A program made the translations under genes and the position numbers. The notes beneath the pieces were generated by a model. That model was not told the origin of the DNA. It saw nothing but the letters and a program-made list of their open reading frames with translations, and searched no databases. From Pseudomonadota bacterium (GTDB lineage Bacteria > Pseudomonadota > Alphaproteobacteria > UBA828 > JAPUJA01): 8,703 bases of DNA. Positions 1-6,710 of this stretch are shown here, one piece after another. Location: contig JAPUJA010000179.1 of assembly GCA_027296525.1 (NCBI GenBank), forward strand, positions 1-8,703, written 5' to 3'. Position 1 is the first letter of the stretch, and each line of letters starts with the position of its first letter.

Positions 1-169
1 AAAGTCAATGACTCGCGAGGCCCAGCGGGGATACCGGAAATTCGTCTGACGACGCTGTTCGGGAAACCTCGGGCTTCCGAGCTTCATCCCTAGGGCCGTT
101 TTTGGCTATTAGCGGGCATTGGGGGCGGTGGTCAGGACCGAACCGGGCCGGCCCTTGTGAGGACACACC
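1..169. other. Non-coding flank downstream of gcdH
   Basis: I see no convincing gene here. The stretch lies 3' of gcdH. On the minus strand a small hairpin (5-bp stem CTCGG/CCGAG, 68-81) is followed by a short GTTT, which would make at best a weak terminator for gcdH. A 10-bp palindrome, GGGCCGGCCC, lies at 145-154. One copy of a 16-bp motif that recurs in the window is at 155-170. Confidence 0.4.

Positions 170-170
<1 letters not shown>
155..170 (-). repeat. Copy 1 of a 16-bp 3'-end motif (GGGTGTGTCCTCACAA)
   Basis: On the minus strand this begins at the last base of the gcdH stop codon. It matches the copies after livM and livK at 13 of 16 positions each. All three sit at the 3' end of a gene and read in that gene's direction. 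The function is unknown. It may be part of a dispersed intergenic repeat, or it may be chance similarity in GC-rich DNA. Confidence 0.35.
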
Positions 171-1393
<1,223 letters not shown>

Positions 1394-1409
1394 GGCGCTC
1401 TCCGTCGGT

Positions 1410-1437
1410 TTGCCTTTATTTAATGTCGGCATTTAAT
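1410..1437 (+). promoter_or_regulatory. Candidate sigma70-type promoter for the DUF6898-liv operon
   Basis: TTGCCT (1410-1415) and TTTAAT (1432-1437) match the -35 and -10 consensus at 4 and 5 of 6 positions, with a 16-bp spacer. This is the most AT-rich stretch of the gcdH/DUF6898 gap and would leave a leader of roughly 100 bases before the ATG at 1545. It overlaps the 13-bp tandem repeat, so any protein bound there could affect both divergent transcripts. The call rests on sequence match only. Confidence 0.3.
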
Positions 1438-1443
1438 GTCGGC
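1418..1443. repeat. Tandem 13-bp direct repeat (ATTTAATGTCGGC x2)
   Basis: Two perfect, immediately adjacent copies lie at 1418-1430 and 1431-1443, between the divergent gcdH and liv-operon starts. They overlap the candidate promoter and an unlikely upstream start codon of gcdH. They could be an operator with two half-sites about 1.2 helical turns apart, or a recent slippage duplication. Confidence 0.7.
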
Positions 1444-1544
1444 CAGTTGCCGCGGCCTGTCCAGCCCAGGATGCGAACTTGTCAGCCCGGAGCGGCGGGT
1501 GGCATGCTGGCGCCCGCGCACGATCAGGCGAAAGCGGTTTGCTC

Positions 1545-1760
1545 ATGGAACGGCGAAAGGCCGGAGGACGCGAGGTCATCCTCGAATTCTATCAGGTCGG
1601 CGACTATGTGCGGGTCTCCGCCATGGACGCCGCGACGCTCACGGAAACGATCATCGTCGGCTCGGCCAAGGCGACCCGGGACGAGCTCGAGCGGCTCGCG
1701 ATCCGCAAGCTCGAATGGGTGCTCGCCAAGGCCGCGTCCCAGCCCGGGGCGCGCCGGTGA
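1545..1760 (+). CDS. DUF6898-like small protein, first gene of the liv operon
   Basis: A 71-aa protein of unknown function. The central block REVILEFYQVGDYVRVSAMD (9-28), followed by TLTETIIVG (31-39) and a C-terminal helix (about 45-62), resembles from memory the alphaproteobacterial family now named DUF6898. That assignment is recalled, not searched. There is no signal peptide, membrane segment, Cys or metal motif, so it is probably cytoplasmic. The ATG at 1545 is preferred over a TTG at 1479 because similarity to the family begins near it, although its ribosome binding site is weak. Its TGA overlaps the GTG start of livG (GTGA, 1757-1760), so the two are probably translationally coupled. 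The position suggests a role linked to the transporter, but no activity can be read from the sequence. Confidence 0.75.
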   Translation: MERRKAGGREVILEFYQVGDYVRVSAMDAATLTETIIVGSAKATRDELERLAIRKLEWVLAKAASQPGARR

Positions 1761-2518
1761 TCGCGCTTCAGAACCTGGTCAAACGCTTCGGGGGCGTGAC
1801 GGCGCTCGACGGCTGCAGCTTCGAGGTCCCCGCTGGCTCGATCACCGGGCTGATCGGACCGAACGGCGCGGGCAAGACGACCCTCTTCAACGTCGTCTCC
1901 GGCGCGCTCCGGCCCGATAGGGGCCGCATCCGGTTCGACGGGCGGGACGTCACCGGCTTGAAGCCCCACCGGCTGTTCCGCCTCGGGATCGTCAGGAGCT
2001 TCCAGATCCCGCACATGCTCGCCCGCATGACCACGCTCGAGAATCTGATGCTCGTGCCCGGCGGCCAGGCGGGCGAGAACCTCCTGGCGGTGTGGCTCAA
2101 CTCCCGGCGCATCGCCCGGGAAGAGGCGGCGATCGCCGGGCGCGCGGGCGAGGTGCTCGAGCTCCTGGCCCTTCGCGAGCTCGCGGGCGAGCTTGCGGGC
2201 AACCTCTCGGGCGGCCAGAAGAAGCTCCTGGAGCTCGGGCGCGCGATGATGTCGGGGGCCCGGCTCTTCCTGCTCGACGAGCCGGGCGCGGGCGTCAACC
2301 CCACCCTCATGGCGCGCTTGACCGAGACCATCCGCCGGCTGAACCGGGAAGAGGGCGTGACCTTCTGCATCATCGAGCACGACATGGATCTGGTTGCGCG
2401 GCTCTGCGACCCGGTGATCGTGATGGCTGAGGGCAAGGTGCTCGCCCAAGGGAGCATGGAGGCGATCCGCGGGAATCCCGAAGTCATCGAGGCCTATCTC
2501 GGCGGCGGCGAGCCATGA
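1757..2518 (+). CDS. livG: Branched-chain amino acid ABC transporter ATP-binding protein LivG
   Basis: One of two ATPases that drive the HAAT-type importer on the cytoplasmic face of the inner membrane. The 253-aa product has the full nucleotide-binding set: Walker A GPNGAGKT (34-41), Q-loop Q83 in SFQIP, signature LSGGQ (150-154), Walker B LFLLDEP (170-176) and switch His H208 in IIEHDMD. The GAGVNP stretch after Walker B and the C-terminal EVIEAYLGG are typical of LivG. The frame is open upstream to 1436, but that extension has no family similarity. GTG at 1757 gives the usual LivG length and overlaps the preceding stop codon. Its own TGA overlaps the livF ATG. There is no clear ribosome binding site, so translation probably depends on coupling. 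Confidence 0.93.
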   Translation: MIALQNLVKRFGGVTALDGCSFEVPAGSITGLIGPNGAGKTTLFNVVSGALRPDRGRIRFDGRDVTGLKPHRLFRLGIVRSFQIPHMLARMTTLENLMLVPGGQAGENLLAVWLNSRRIAREEAAIAGRAGEVLELLALRELAGELAGNLSGGQKKLLELGRAMMSGARLFLLDEPGAGVNPTLMARLTETIRRLNREEGVTFCIIEHDMDLVARLCDPVIVMAEGKVLAQGSMEAIRGNPEVIEAYLGGGEP

Positions 2519-3219
2519 GCCTGCTCGAGGTCCACGGGCTTCGCGCGGGCTATGACGGCGTCGACATCCTGCACGGCGTCGATTTCCGGGTGGCCGAGGG
2601 CGAGATCGTCGCGATCATCGGGCCGAACGGCGCGGGCAAGTCGACGGCGATGAAGGCGCTCGCCGGGCTGGTCGCGGTCGGCGCGGGCCGCATCGTCTTC
2701 GAAGGCGAGGACATCACCGGGCTTCGGACCGATCACATCACCCGGCGCGGCATCGGCTACGTGCCCCAGGAGGAGAACGTCTTCCCCTCGCTCACCGTAC
2801 GCGAGAACCTCGAGATGGGCGCCTATATCGCGAAGGATGATCCCGGGCCGCGGATCGCGGCCGTGTTCGAGCTCTTTCCGCCGCTCGAGGAAAAGGCCCG
2901 CCGGCCGGTGCGCGAGCTCTCGGGCGGGCTTCGCCAGATGGTCGCGATCGGACGCGCGCTCATGCTCGAGCCCCGCCTCCTTCTGCTCGATGAACCGACT
3001 GCCGGATTGTCGCCGCGCTTCGTGGGCGAGATCTTCGAGCGCATCCGCTCGGTGAACGCACGGGGCGTCGCCGTCCTCATGGTCGAACAGAACGCGAAGA
3101 AGGCGCTCGCGCTCGCCGATCGCGGTTATGTCCTCGCCATGGGCGCGAACCGCTACGAGGACACAGGCGCCGGCCTGCTCGCCAACCGCGAGGTCGCCCG
3201 GATGTTCCTCGGCGGATGA
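2515..3219 (+). CDS. livF: Branched-chain amino acid ABC transporter ATP-binding protein LivF
   Basis: The second ATPase of the importer, 234 aa, partner of LivG. Walker A GPNGAGKS is at 36-43, the Q-loop is at Q85 in YVPQEENVFPSLTVREN, the signature is LSGGL (135-139, with L in place of the last Q), and Walker B is LLLLDEP (155-161). The position of the usual switch His is Gln in MVEQNAKKAL, which is normal for LivF and not a defect. The C-terminal DRGYVLAMG region also fits the family. The ATG at 2515 overlaps the livG stop (ATGA). A 28-base gap separates it from livH. Confidence 0.95.
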   Translation: MSLLEVHGLRAGYDGVDILHGVDFRVAEGEIVAIIGPNGAGKSTAMKALAGLVAVGAGRIVFEGEDITGLRTDHITRRGIGYVPQEENVFPSLTVRENLEMGAYIAKDDPGPRIAAVFELFPPLEEKARRPVRELSGGLRQMVAIGRALMLEPRLLLLDEPTAGLSPRFVGEIFERIRSVNARGVAVLMVEQNAKKALALADRGYVLAMGANRYEDTGAGLLANREVARMFLGG

Positions 3220-3247
3220 GGCGAAGAAGGCTTTAGCGGCGCGAGGC

Positions 3248-4108
3248 GTGACCGAAGTTCTGCAACTCCTGATCTACGGCATCGTGCTGGGCAGCATCAT
3301 CACCCTCGGCGCGGTCGGGCTCTCGCTGATTTACGGCATCGTGCGCTTCGCCAACTTTGCCCATGGCGACATGATGACGGCGGGGGCCTACTTCGCCTTT
3401 TTCTTCGTGGTCACGCTCGAGCTTCCGATGTTCGTCGGTTTCCCGCTCGCCATGGCCGGGGGCGCGCTGCTTGCGGTCGCGCTCGATCGGGTGCTCTTCC
3501 GCCGGCTCCGGCGCACCTCGCCGGTGGTTCTCCTGATCTCCTCCTTCGGCGTCGCGCTCATGCTCCGGGCCGCGATCCAGCTCGTCTGGGGGCCGTCGGT
3601 CCAGGTCTATGAGGCGGGCATCGAGTTTCCCATCCGCTTCCTTGGGCTCGGGATAAAGCCCGATCAGCTTCACATCCTGGGCGGCTCGGTCGTGATCGTC
3701 GTGGCGCTTCATCTGTTCCTTCAACGGAGCCGCACCGGAAAGGCGATGCGCGCGATGAGCGACAACGTGGCGCTCGCGCGGGTCTCGGGCATCGACACCG
3801 AGCGCGTGATCCTCTGGACCTGGGTGATCGGCGCCGCGCTCACCGCCGCGGCCGGCGTGTTCCTCGCGATCGACACCCAGCTCCATCCCGTGATGGGCTG
3901 GCGCCTGCTGCTGCCCGTCTTCGCTGCCGCGATCCTGGGCGGCATCGGCAAGCCCTATGGCGCGCTCGCGGGCGGCATGGTGATCGGCATCGCCCAGGAG
4001 ATGTCGACCCTGGTGATCTCGCCCGGTTACAAGCCGGCGATCGCCTTCGCGATCATGGTGGTCATGCTGATCCTGCGCCCGGCGGGACTCTTGGGGGCCC
4101 GGCGATGA
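3248..4108 (+). CDS. livH: Branched-chain amino acid ABC transporter permease LivH
   Basis: Inner-membrane permease subunit, 286 aa, that pairs with LivM to form the translocation channel. About eight hydrophobic segments can be seen (for example 7-30, 92-112, 142-158, 188-208 and 262-282). Family landmarks are RFANFAHGD (33-41), the cytoplasmic coupling loop GKAMRAMSDNVALARVSGID (164-183) and GGIGKPYGALAGG (231-243). The frame extends upstream into livF, but GTG at 3248 is the only start that gives a normal N-terminus. The nearby ribosome binding site (GCGAGG) is close and poor. Its TGA overlaps the livM ATG. Confidence 0.93.
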   Translation: MTEVLQLLIYGIVLGSIITLGAVGLSLIYGIVRFANFAHGDMMTAGAYFAFFFVVTLELPMFVGFPLAMAGGALLAVALDRVLFRRLRRTSPVVLLISSFGVALMLRAAIQLVWGPSVQVYEAGIEFPIRFLGLGIKPDQLHILGGSVVIVVALHLFLQRSRTGKAMRAMSDNVALARVSGIDTERVILWTWVIGAALTAAAGVFLAIDTQLHPVMGWRLLLPVFAAAILGGIGKPYGALAGGMVIGIAQEMSTLVISPGYKPAIAFAIMVVMLILRPAGLLGARR

Positions 4109-5184
4109 TCGAGCTCGCCGGATTCTCGAGCGTCCTCGTCCAGTTCGCGACCTTCGCCGGCATCTTCGCCCTCTTGGCGCTTGGGCTCAATCTGCAGTGG
4201 GGAATGGGCGGGCTCTTCAATATCGGCATCGCCGGCTTCTTCGCCGTGGGCGCCTATGCGAGCGCGATTCTCACCGGCGCCGCGAACCCAAGCCATCTCG
4301 GCGGCTTCGCCATGCCGTTCATCCTGGGCGCGCTCGCGGCGATGAGCGTCTCAGGCCTGATCGCGTTGGCGATCGGCCTCATCACCCTCAGGCTGCGCGC
4401 CGACTATCTCGCGATTGCGACCATCGGCATCGCGGAGATCCTGAGGCTCTTCCTCAAGAATGAGGCCTGGCTGACCAACGGGGTTCGCGGAATCGCCGGG
4501 ATCGCCAAGCCCCATGCGGCGTTCTTGGGCCCCGGCTGGGCCACGCTTGTCTTTTTCGCGATCGTGCTCGTCTCGGTCCTTTTGGTCTATCTCGGGCTCG
4601 AGCGCGCCCGGCGATCGCCCTGGGGGCGCGTGTTGCGCGCGGTCCGCGAGAACGAAGAGACGGCGGCGGCATCGGGAAAAAACACCGTGCGCTTTCGCCT
4701 CGAAGCCTTCGTGCTGGGTTCGATGATCATGGGCTATGGCGGCGCGCTGTATGCGCACTTCTTCGGCTTCATCAGCCCCGAGGCGTTCGAGCCCGAGCTC
4801 ACCACCTTCCTCGTCTGGATCATGTTGATCGCGGGCGGCAGCGGCAACAATCGCGGCGCGATACTGGGCGCGGTGGCGATCTGGCTGGTCTGGTCCGGGA
4901 CCGAGGTCTTGACCAACCGCCTGCCGCCGGAACTCGTGACCCAGGCGGGCGCGATCCGGCTTCTGCTCATCGGCGCGTTGCTTCAGGTGATCCTGCTCCT
5001 GCGTCCCGAAGGGCTCTTGAAGGAGAGGCCGCCGCCCGCGCCCCTGCCGCCCAAGGGCGTGCCGCCCGCGCCCCTACCGCCCAAGGGCGTGCCGCCCAAG
5101 GGTGTGCCGCCCAAGGGTGTGCCCCCGAGGGGCGAGGCCCGACCTCCCCGAGGCCCGGCGCCTCCCCCGTCGAGCCGGGCTTAG
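4105..5184 (+). CDS. livM: Branched-chain amino acid ABC transporter permease LivM with proline-rich tail
   Basis: The second inner-membrane permease, 359 aa, starting at an ATGA overlap with livH. Residues 1-305 are a standard LivM core: GLNLQWGMGGLFNIGIAGFF (27-46), RLRADYLAIATIGIAEILRL (96-115), the coupling loop SPWGRVLRAVRENEETAAAS (171-190) and LIAGGSGNNRGAILGA (241-256), ending in the usual LLLRPEGLLKER. Residues 309-359 are an atypical, positively charged proline-rich tail containing four PPKGV units and built from 30-bp and 15-bp DNA repeats. It follows the last membrane segment, probably on the cytoplasmic side. The tail looks like in-frame repeat expansion rather than a known domain. 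The core call is secure; whether the tail has a function is unknown. Confidence 0.93.
   Translation: MIELAGFSSVLVQFATFAGIFALLALGLNLQWGMGGLFNIGIAGFFAVGAYASAILTGAANPSHLGGFAMPFILGALAAMSVSGLIALAIGLITLRLRADYLAIATIGIAEILRLFLKNEAWLTNGVRGIAGIAKPHAAFLGPGWATLVFFAIVLVSVLLVYLGLERARRSPWGRVLRAVRENEETAAASGKNTVRFRLEAFVLGSMIMGYGGALYAHFFGFISPEAFEPELTTFLVWIMLIAGGSGNNRGAILGAVAIWLVWSGTEVLTNRLPPELVTQAGAIRLLLIGALLQVILLLRPEGLLKERPPPAPLPPKGVPPAPLPPKGVPPKGVPPKGVPPRGEARPPRGPAPPPSSRA
5032..5121 (+). repeat. Coding tandem repeats in the livM 3' end
   Basis: Two 30-bp units (5032-5061 and 5062-5091) differ at a single base (G5046 versus A5076). Two identical 15-bp units, CCGCCCAAGGGTGTG, follow at 5092-5106 and 5107-5121. 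All unit lengths are multiples of three, so the frame is kept, encoding PPAPLPPKGV twice and then PPKGV twice. The near identity of the copies indicates recent expansion by slippage or unequal recombination. Confidence 0.9.
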
Positions 5185-5204
5185 GCCCTCGGGCTTAGGC
5201 CCTC
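5177..5204. repeat. 14-bp tandem duplication across the livM stop codon
   Basis: GGGCTTAGGCCCTC occurs twice back to back, at 5177-5190 and 5191-5204. The first copy carries the TAG stop of livM (5182-5184). Each copy can form a small GGGC-TTAG-GCCC hairpin. There is no T-tract, so this is not a convincing intrinsic terminator, though it is the only hairpin-like structure right after the liv operon. Confidence 0.75.
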
Positions 5205-5220
5205 GGGCGTCTCCCCACAA
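5205..5220 (+). repeat. Copy 2 of the 16-bp 3'-end motif (GGGCGTCTCCCCACAA)
   Basis: It lies 20 bases after the livM stop codon and matches the livK-end copy (7093-7108, opposite strand) at 14 of 16 positions, so the two form an imperfect inverted pair around the mer genes. It matches the gcdH copy at 13 of 16. The function is unknown. Confidence 0.35.
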
Positions 5221-5271
5221 CAAATGTCTCCGTGGAAGTGGATGTCGGTAGCTGCCCTCAAGGTCCAGCGG

Positions 5272-5290
5272 AATATCGCAAAAAGATATT
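5272..5290. repeat. Inverted repeat AATATC-N7-GATATT upstream of the mer promoter
   Basis: A perfect 6-bp inverted repeat with a GCAAAAA loop. Its last two bases are the first two of the -35 hexamer. The A-tract just upstream of -35 could act like an UP element, or the dyad could be a second protein site. It is short enough to be chance. Confidence 0.4.
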
Positions 5291-5320
5291 GACTCCGTAG
5301 TATACTACGGGCTTTAGGCT
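5289..5320 (+). promoter_or_regulatory. Mercury-responsive MerR promoter/operator
   Basis: The -35 hexamer TTGACT (5289-5294) is followed by a perfect 16-bp palindrome, CCGTAGTATACTACGG (5295-5310), and a -10 element read as TTAGGC (19-bp spacer) or TAGGCT (20-bp spacer). This closely resembles, from memory, the Tn501/Tn21 merT promoter, where TTGACT and a CCGTAC...GTACGG dyad sit in an over-long 19-bp spacer that Hg-MerR untwists. Here the promoter drives merR itself and all genes downstream of it. The leader before the merR ATG is only about 15-20 bases, so the operon should be autoregulated. Confidence 0.9.
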
Positions 5321-5343
5321 TCAGATGACACGGAGAAGGACGG

Positions 5344-5784
5344 ATGCGCATTGGAGAGGTCGCAGATGGTGCCGGCGTCGGCGTGGAGACGGTCAGGTTC
5401 TACGAGCAAAGGGGTCTGATCGGCCGGCCCCCGAGGCCGAACGATGGCGGATACCGGATGTATCCCGAGGAGACCGTTCGACGCATCCGCTTCGTCCGGA
5501 GCGCGCAACAACTCGGCTTTTCGCTGGGCGAGATCCTCGATCTGTTGGACCTCAAGGCGGGACCCGATGCCCGCTGCATCGATGTGCGCGCGCGCGCGCG
5601 CGCAAAGCTCGTTGAGGTAGAGGTCAAGATCGACAAGTTGGGCCGAATCAGGGGGGCACTGGAAGAGCTCATCTCAGCCTGCCCCGGTAAAGGCCCGGCG
5701 CGAAGATGTTCGATCCTGGAGGAGATCAACAGCGGCGATCTCCACCTCGATACCCTGGATACAGGAGAACAAAATGGCGAATAA
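5344..5784 (+). CDS. merR: Mercury-responsive transcriptional regulator MerR
   Basis: A 146-aa MerR-family DNA-binding activator/repressor. The winged helix-turn-helix (1-70) shows MRIGEVADGAGVGVETVRFY (1-20), ERGLI-like QRGLI (22-26) and GGYRMYPEETVRRIRFVRSA (35-54). The three Hg(II)-binding cysteines are present as C78, C113 and C122, with the same spacings (35 and 9) as C82, C117 and C126 of Tn501 MerR. That spacing separates it from Zn, Cu and Cd members of the family. The dimer helix between C78 and C113 includes VRARARAK, encoded by a (GC)9 run. The ATG at 5344 is preceded by GGAGAAGGA. The stop overlaps the next gene by 11 bases. It lies co-directionally downstream of its operator, unlike the divergent merR of Tn501. 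Confidence 0.93.
   Translation: MRIGEVADGAGVGVETVRFYEQRGLIGRPPRPNDGGYRMYPEETVRRIRFVRSAQQLGFSLGEILDLLDLKAGPDARCIDVRARARAKLVEVEVKIDKLGRIRGALEELISACPGKGPARRCSILEEINSGDLHLDTLDTGEQNGE
5586..5603. repeat. (GC)9 dinucleotide tract inside merR
   Basis: Eighteen uninterrupted alternating G and C bases lie within the coding sequence for the MerR dimerisation helix. The C78-C113 spacing is normal, so the present length is the in-frame one. Alternating GC runs can adopt Z-DNA and slip during replication; gain or loss of one unit would frameshift merR. Confidence 0.9.
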
Positions 5785-6046
5785 GCAACGCAAGATCGAA
5801 ATCTTCAGCGCGGGCTGTCCGGTCTGCGAGGAAGTCATCCAGCAAGTGAAGCACGCGGCGTGTCCCTCATGTGACGTCCAGGTTCTCGATATGAAATCGC
5901 CTGACGTCCAAAGGCGTGCGGCCCGGCTTGGGGTCAAATCGGTGCCCGCGGTGGCGATCGAGGGCAAGCTCGCCGACTGTTGTGCAAACCGCGGCGTGGA
6001 CATCGGCGCGCTGCGTGCGGCGGGTCTCGGTCAGGCGATTGGATAA
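5774..6046 (+). CDS. Small thioredoxin-fold-like protein of the mer operon
   Basis: A 90-aa cytoplasmic protein without a signal peptide. The N-terminal strand KIEIFSAG leads into CPVC (15-18), as in thioredoxin or glutaredoxin active sites, and SVPAV (56-60) has the placement of the thioredoxin cis-proline loop. It also has a second CPSC motif (30-33) and a CC pair (69-70), six cysteines in three pairs. The ATG at 5774 has AGGAG 8 bases upstream and overlaps the end of merR, so it is co-translated with the regulator. I infer a thiol-disulfide or metal-transfer role, perhaps relaying Hg(II) or keeping mer thiols reduced. Similar small thioredoxin-like genes occur in other mer operons as far as I recall. 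The exact activity is unknown. Confidence 0.8.
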   Translation: MANKQRKIEIFSAGCPVCEEVIQQVKHAACPSCDVQVLDMKSPDVQRRAARLGVKSVPAVAIEGKLADCCANRGVDIGALRAAGLGQAIG

Positions 6047-6059
6047 ACAGGCGGGTGTC

Positions 6060-6410
6060 ATGAAAGAAAAGCTCCTTGCGGCAGGAGGCGTCCTCGGCGC
6101 ACTCGCGGCATCGACCTGCTGCATCGGGCCACTGCTTCTTGTTTCGATCGGCGTGAGCGGTGCGTGGATCGGCAACCTGGCGGCGCTTGCGCCTTATCAG
6201 CCGATCTTCTTAGGCGTCGCCGTGGCCTGCTTGGGCGCCGGGTTCTGGCTGGCCTATCGCCGCAAAAAACACGCTTGCGAGACGGGGTCTTGTGCGAGCT
6301 CTCACGGGTTCATCAAGAGTTTCTTGTGGGTCAAAGGGATACTTTGGCTCGGTACGGTTCTCGTCGCACTCTCGGTCGGCGTCGATTTCGGTGCGCGACT
6401 GTTCCTGTGA
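6060..6410 (+). CDS. merT: Mercuric ion transporter MerT
   Basis: An inner-membrane Hg(II) importer of 116 aa, the same length as Tn501 MerT. Three hydrophobic segments (about 5-31, 45-66 and 88-112) are visible. The first holds the vicinal pair in STCCIGP (C20, C21) that accepts Hg(II) from MerP. The cytoplasmic loop between segments 2 and 3 has C73 and C78, the second Cys pair of MerT. SGAWIGNLAALAPYQPIFLG (33-52) is close to the Tn501 sequence as I remember it. The frame is open upstream, but ATG at 6060 gives the right N-terminus. The ribosome binding site (GGCGG) is mediocre, and the gap to the preceding gene is 13 bases. Confidence 0.93.
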   Translation: MKEKLLAAGGVLGALAASTCCIGPLLLVSIGVSGAWIGNLAALAPYQPIFLGVAVACLGAGFWLAYRRKKHACETGSCASSHGFIKSFLWVKGILWLGTVLVALSVGVDFGARLFL

Positions 6411-6424
6411 GAATGAGGATGCGC

Positions 6425-6703
6425 ATGAAGCGATTCATGCTGGTCAGCGCGTTCCTGATGGGTCTCTGCCCGGGCGCATTCGCCGCCGAACAGTCGGTGA
6501 CGCTTTCAATCGAGAATATGACCTGCGCCGTCTGCCCCATCACGGTCACCAAAGCCATTGAGGGCGTCGAAGGCGTGAAGCGAGTCTCCGTCAATTTCGA
6601 AACGAAGAGCGCGTCCATCGTCTATGACGATGCGATCACCTCATGGGAGGAGGTTGCCGCAGCTTCGACCAATGCGGGCTATCCCGCAGGCAAGGTTGAG
6701 TGA
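6425..6703 (+). CDS. merP: Periplasmic mercuric ion-binding protein MerP
   Basis: A 92-aa precursor with a Sec signal peptide (positive KR, hydrophobic FMLVSAFLMGL, cleavage after AFA at residue 20), leaving about 72 residues of ferredoxin-like HMA fold. The metal motif NMTCAVCPIT (31-40) has C34 and C37, as in the GMTCAACPIT of Tn501 MerP. The protein binds Hg(II) in the periplasm and passes it to MerT. Three in-frame ATGs (6413, 6419, 6425) occur. I chose 6425 because GAGGA lies about 5 bases upstream and the signal peptide then begins MKRF. It starts 14 bases after merT. Confidence 0.93.
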   Translation: MKRFMLVSAFLMGLCPGAFAAEQSVTLSIENMTCAVCPITVTKAIEGVEGVKRVSVNFETKSASIVYDDAITSWEEVAAASTNAGYPAGKVE

Positions 6704-6710
6704 GAAGGCG

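Noticed and set aside
1436..1756. Upstream in-frame extension of livG by 107 residues
   Set aside because: The extension has no resemblance to ATPases, overlaps the DUF6898-like gene in another frame and begins inside the 13-bp repeat. GTG at 1757 gives the normal LivG length.
2515..3219. LivF as defective because the switch His is Gln (VEQN) and the signature is LSGGL
   Set aside because: Both changes are common in functional LivF proteins.
5032..5121. CRISPR-like array
   Set aside because: The repeats are contiguous, in frame and coding for PPKGV, with no spacers.
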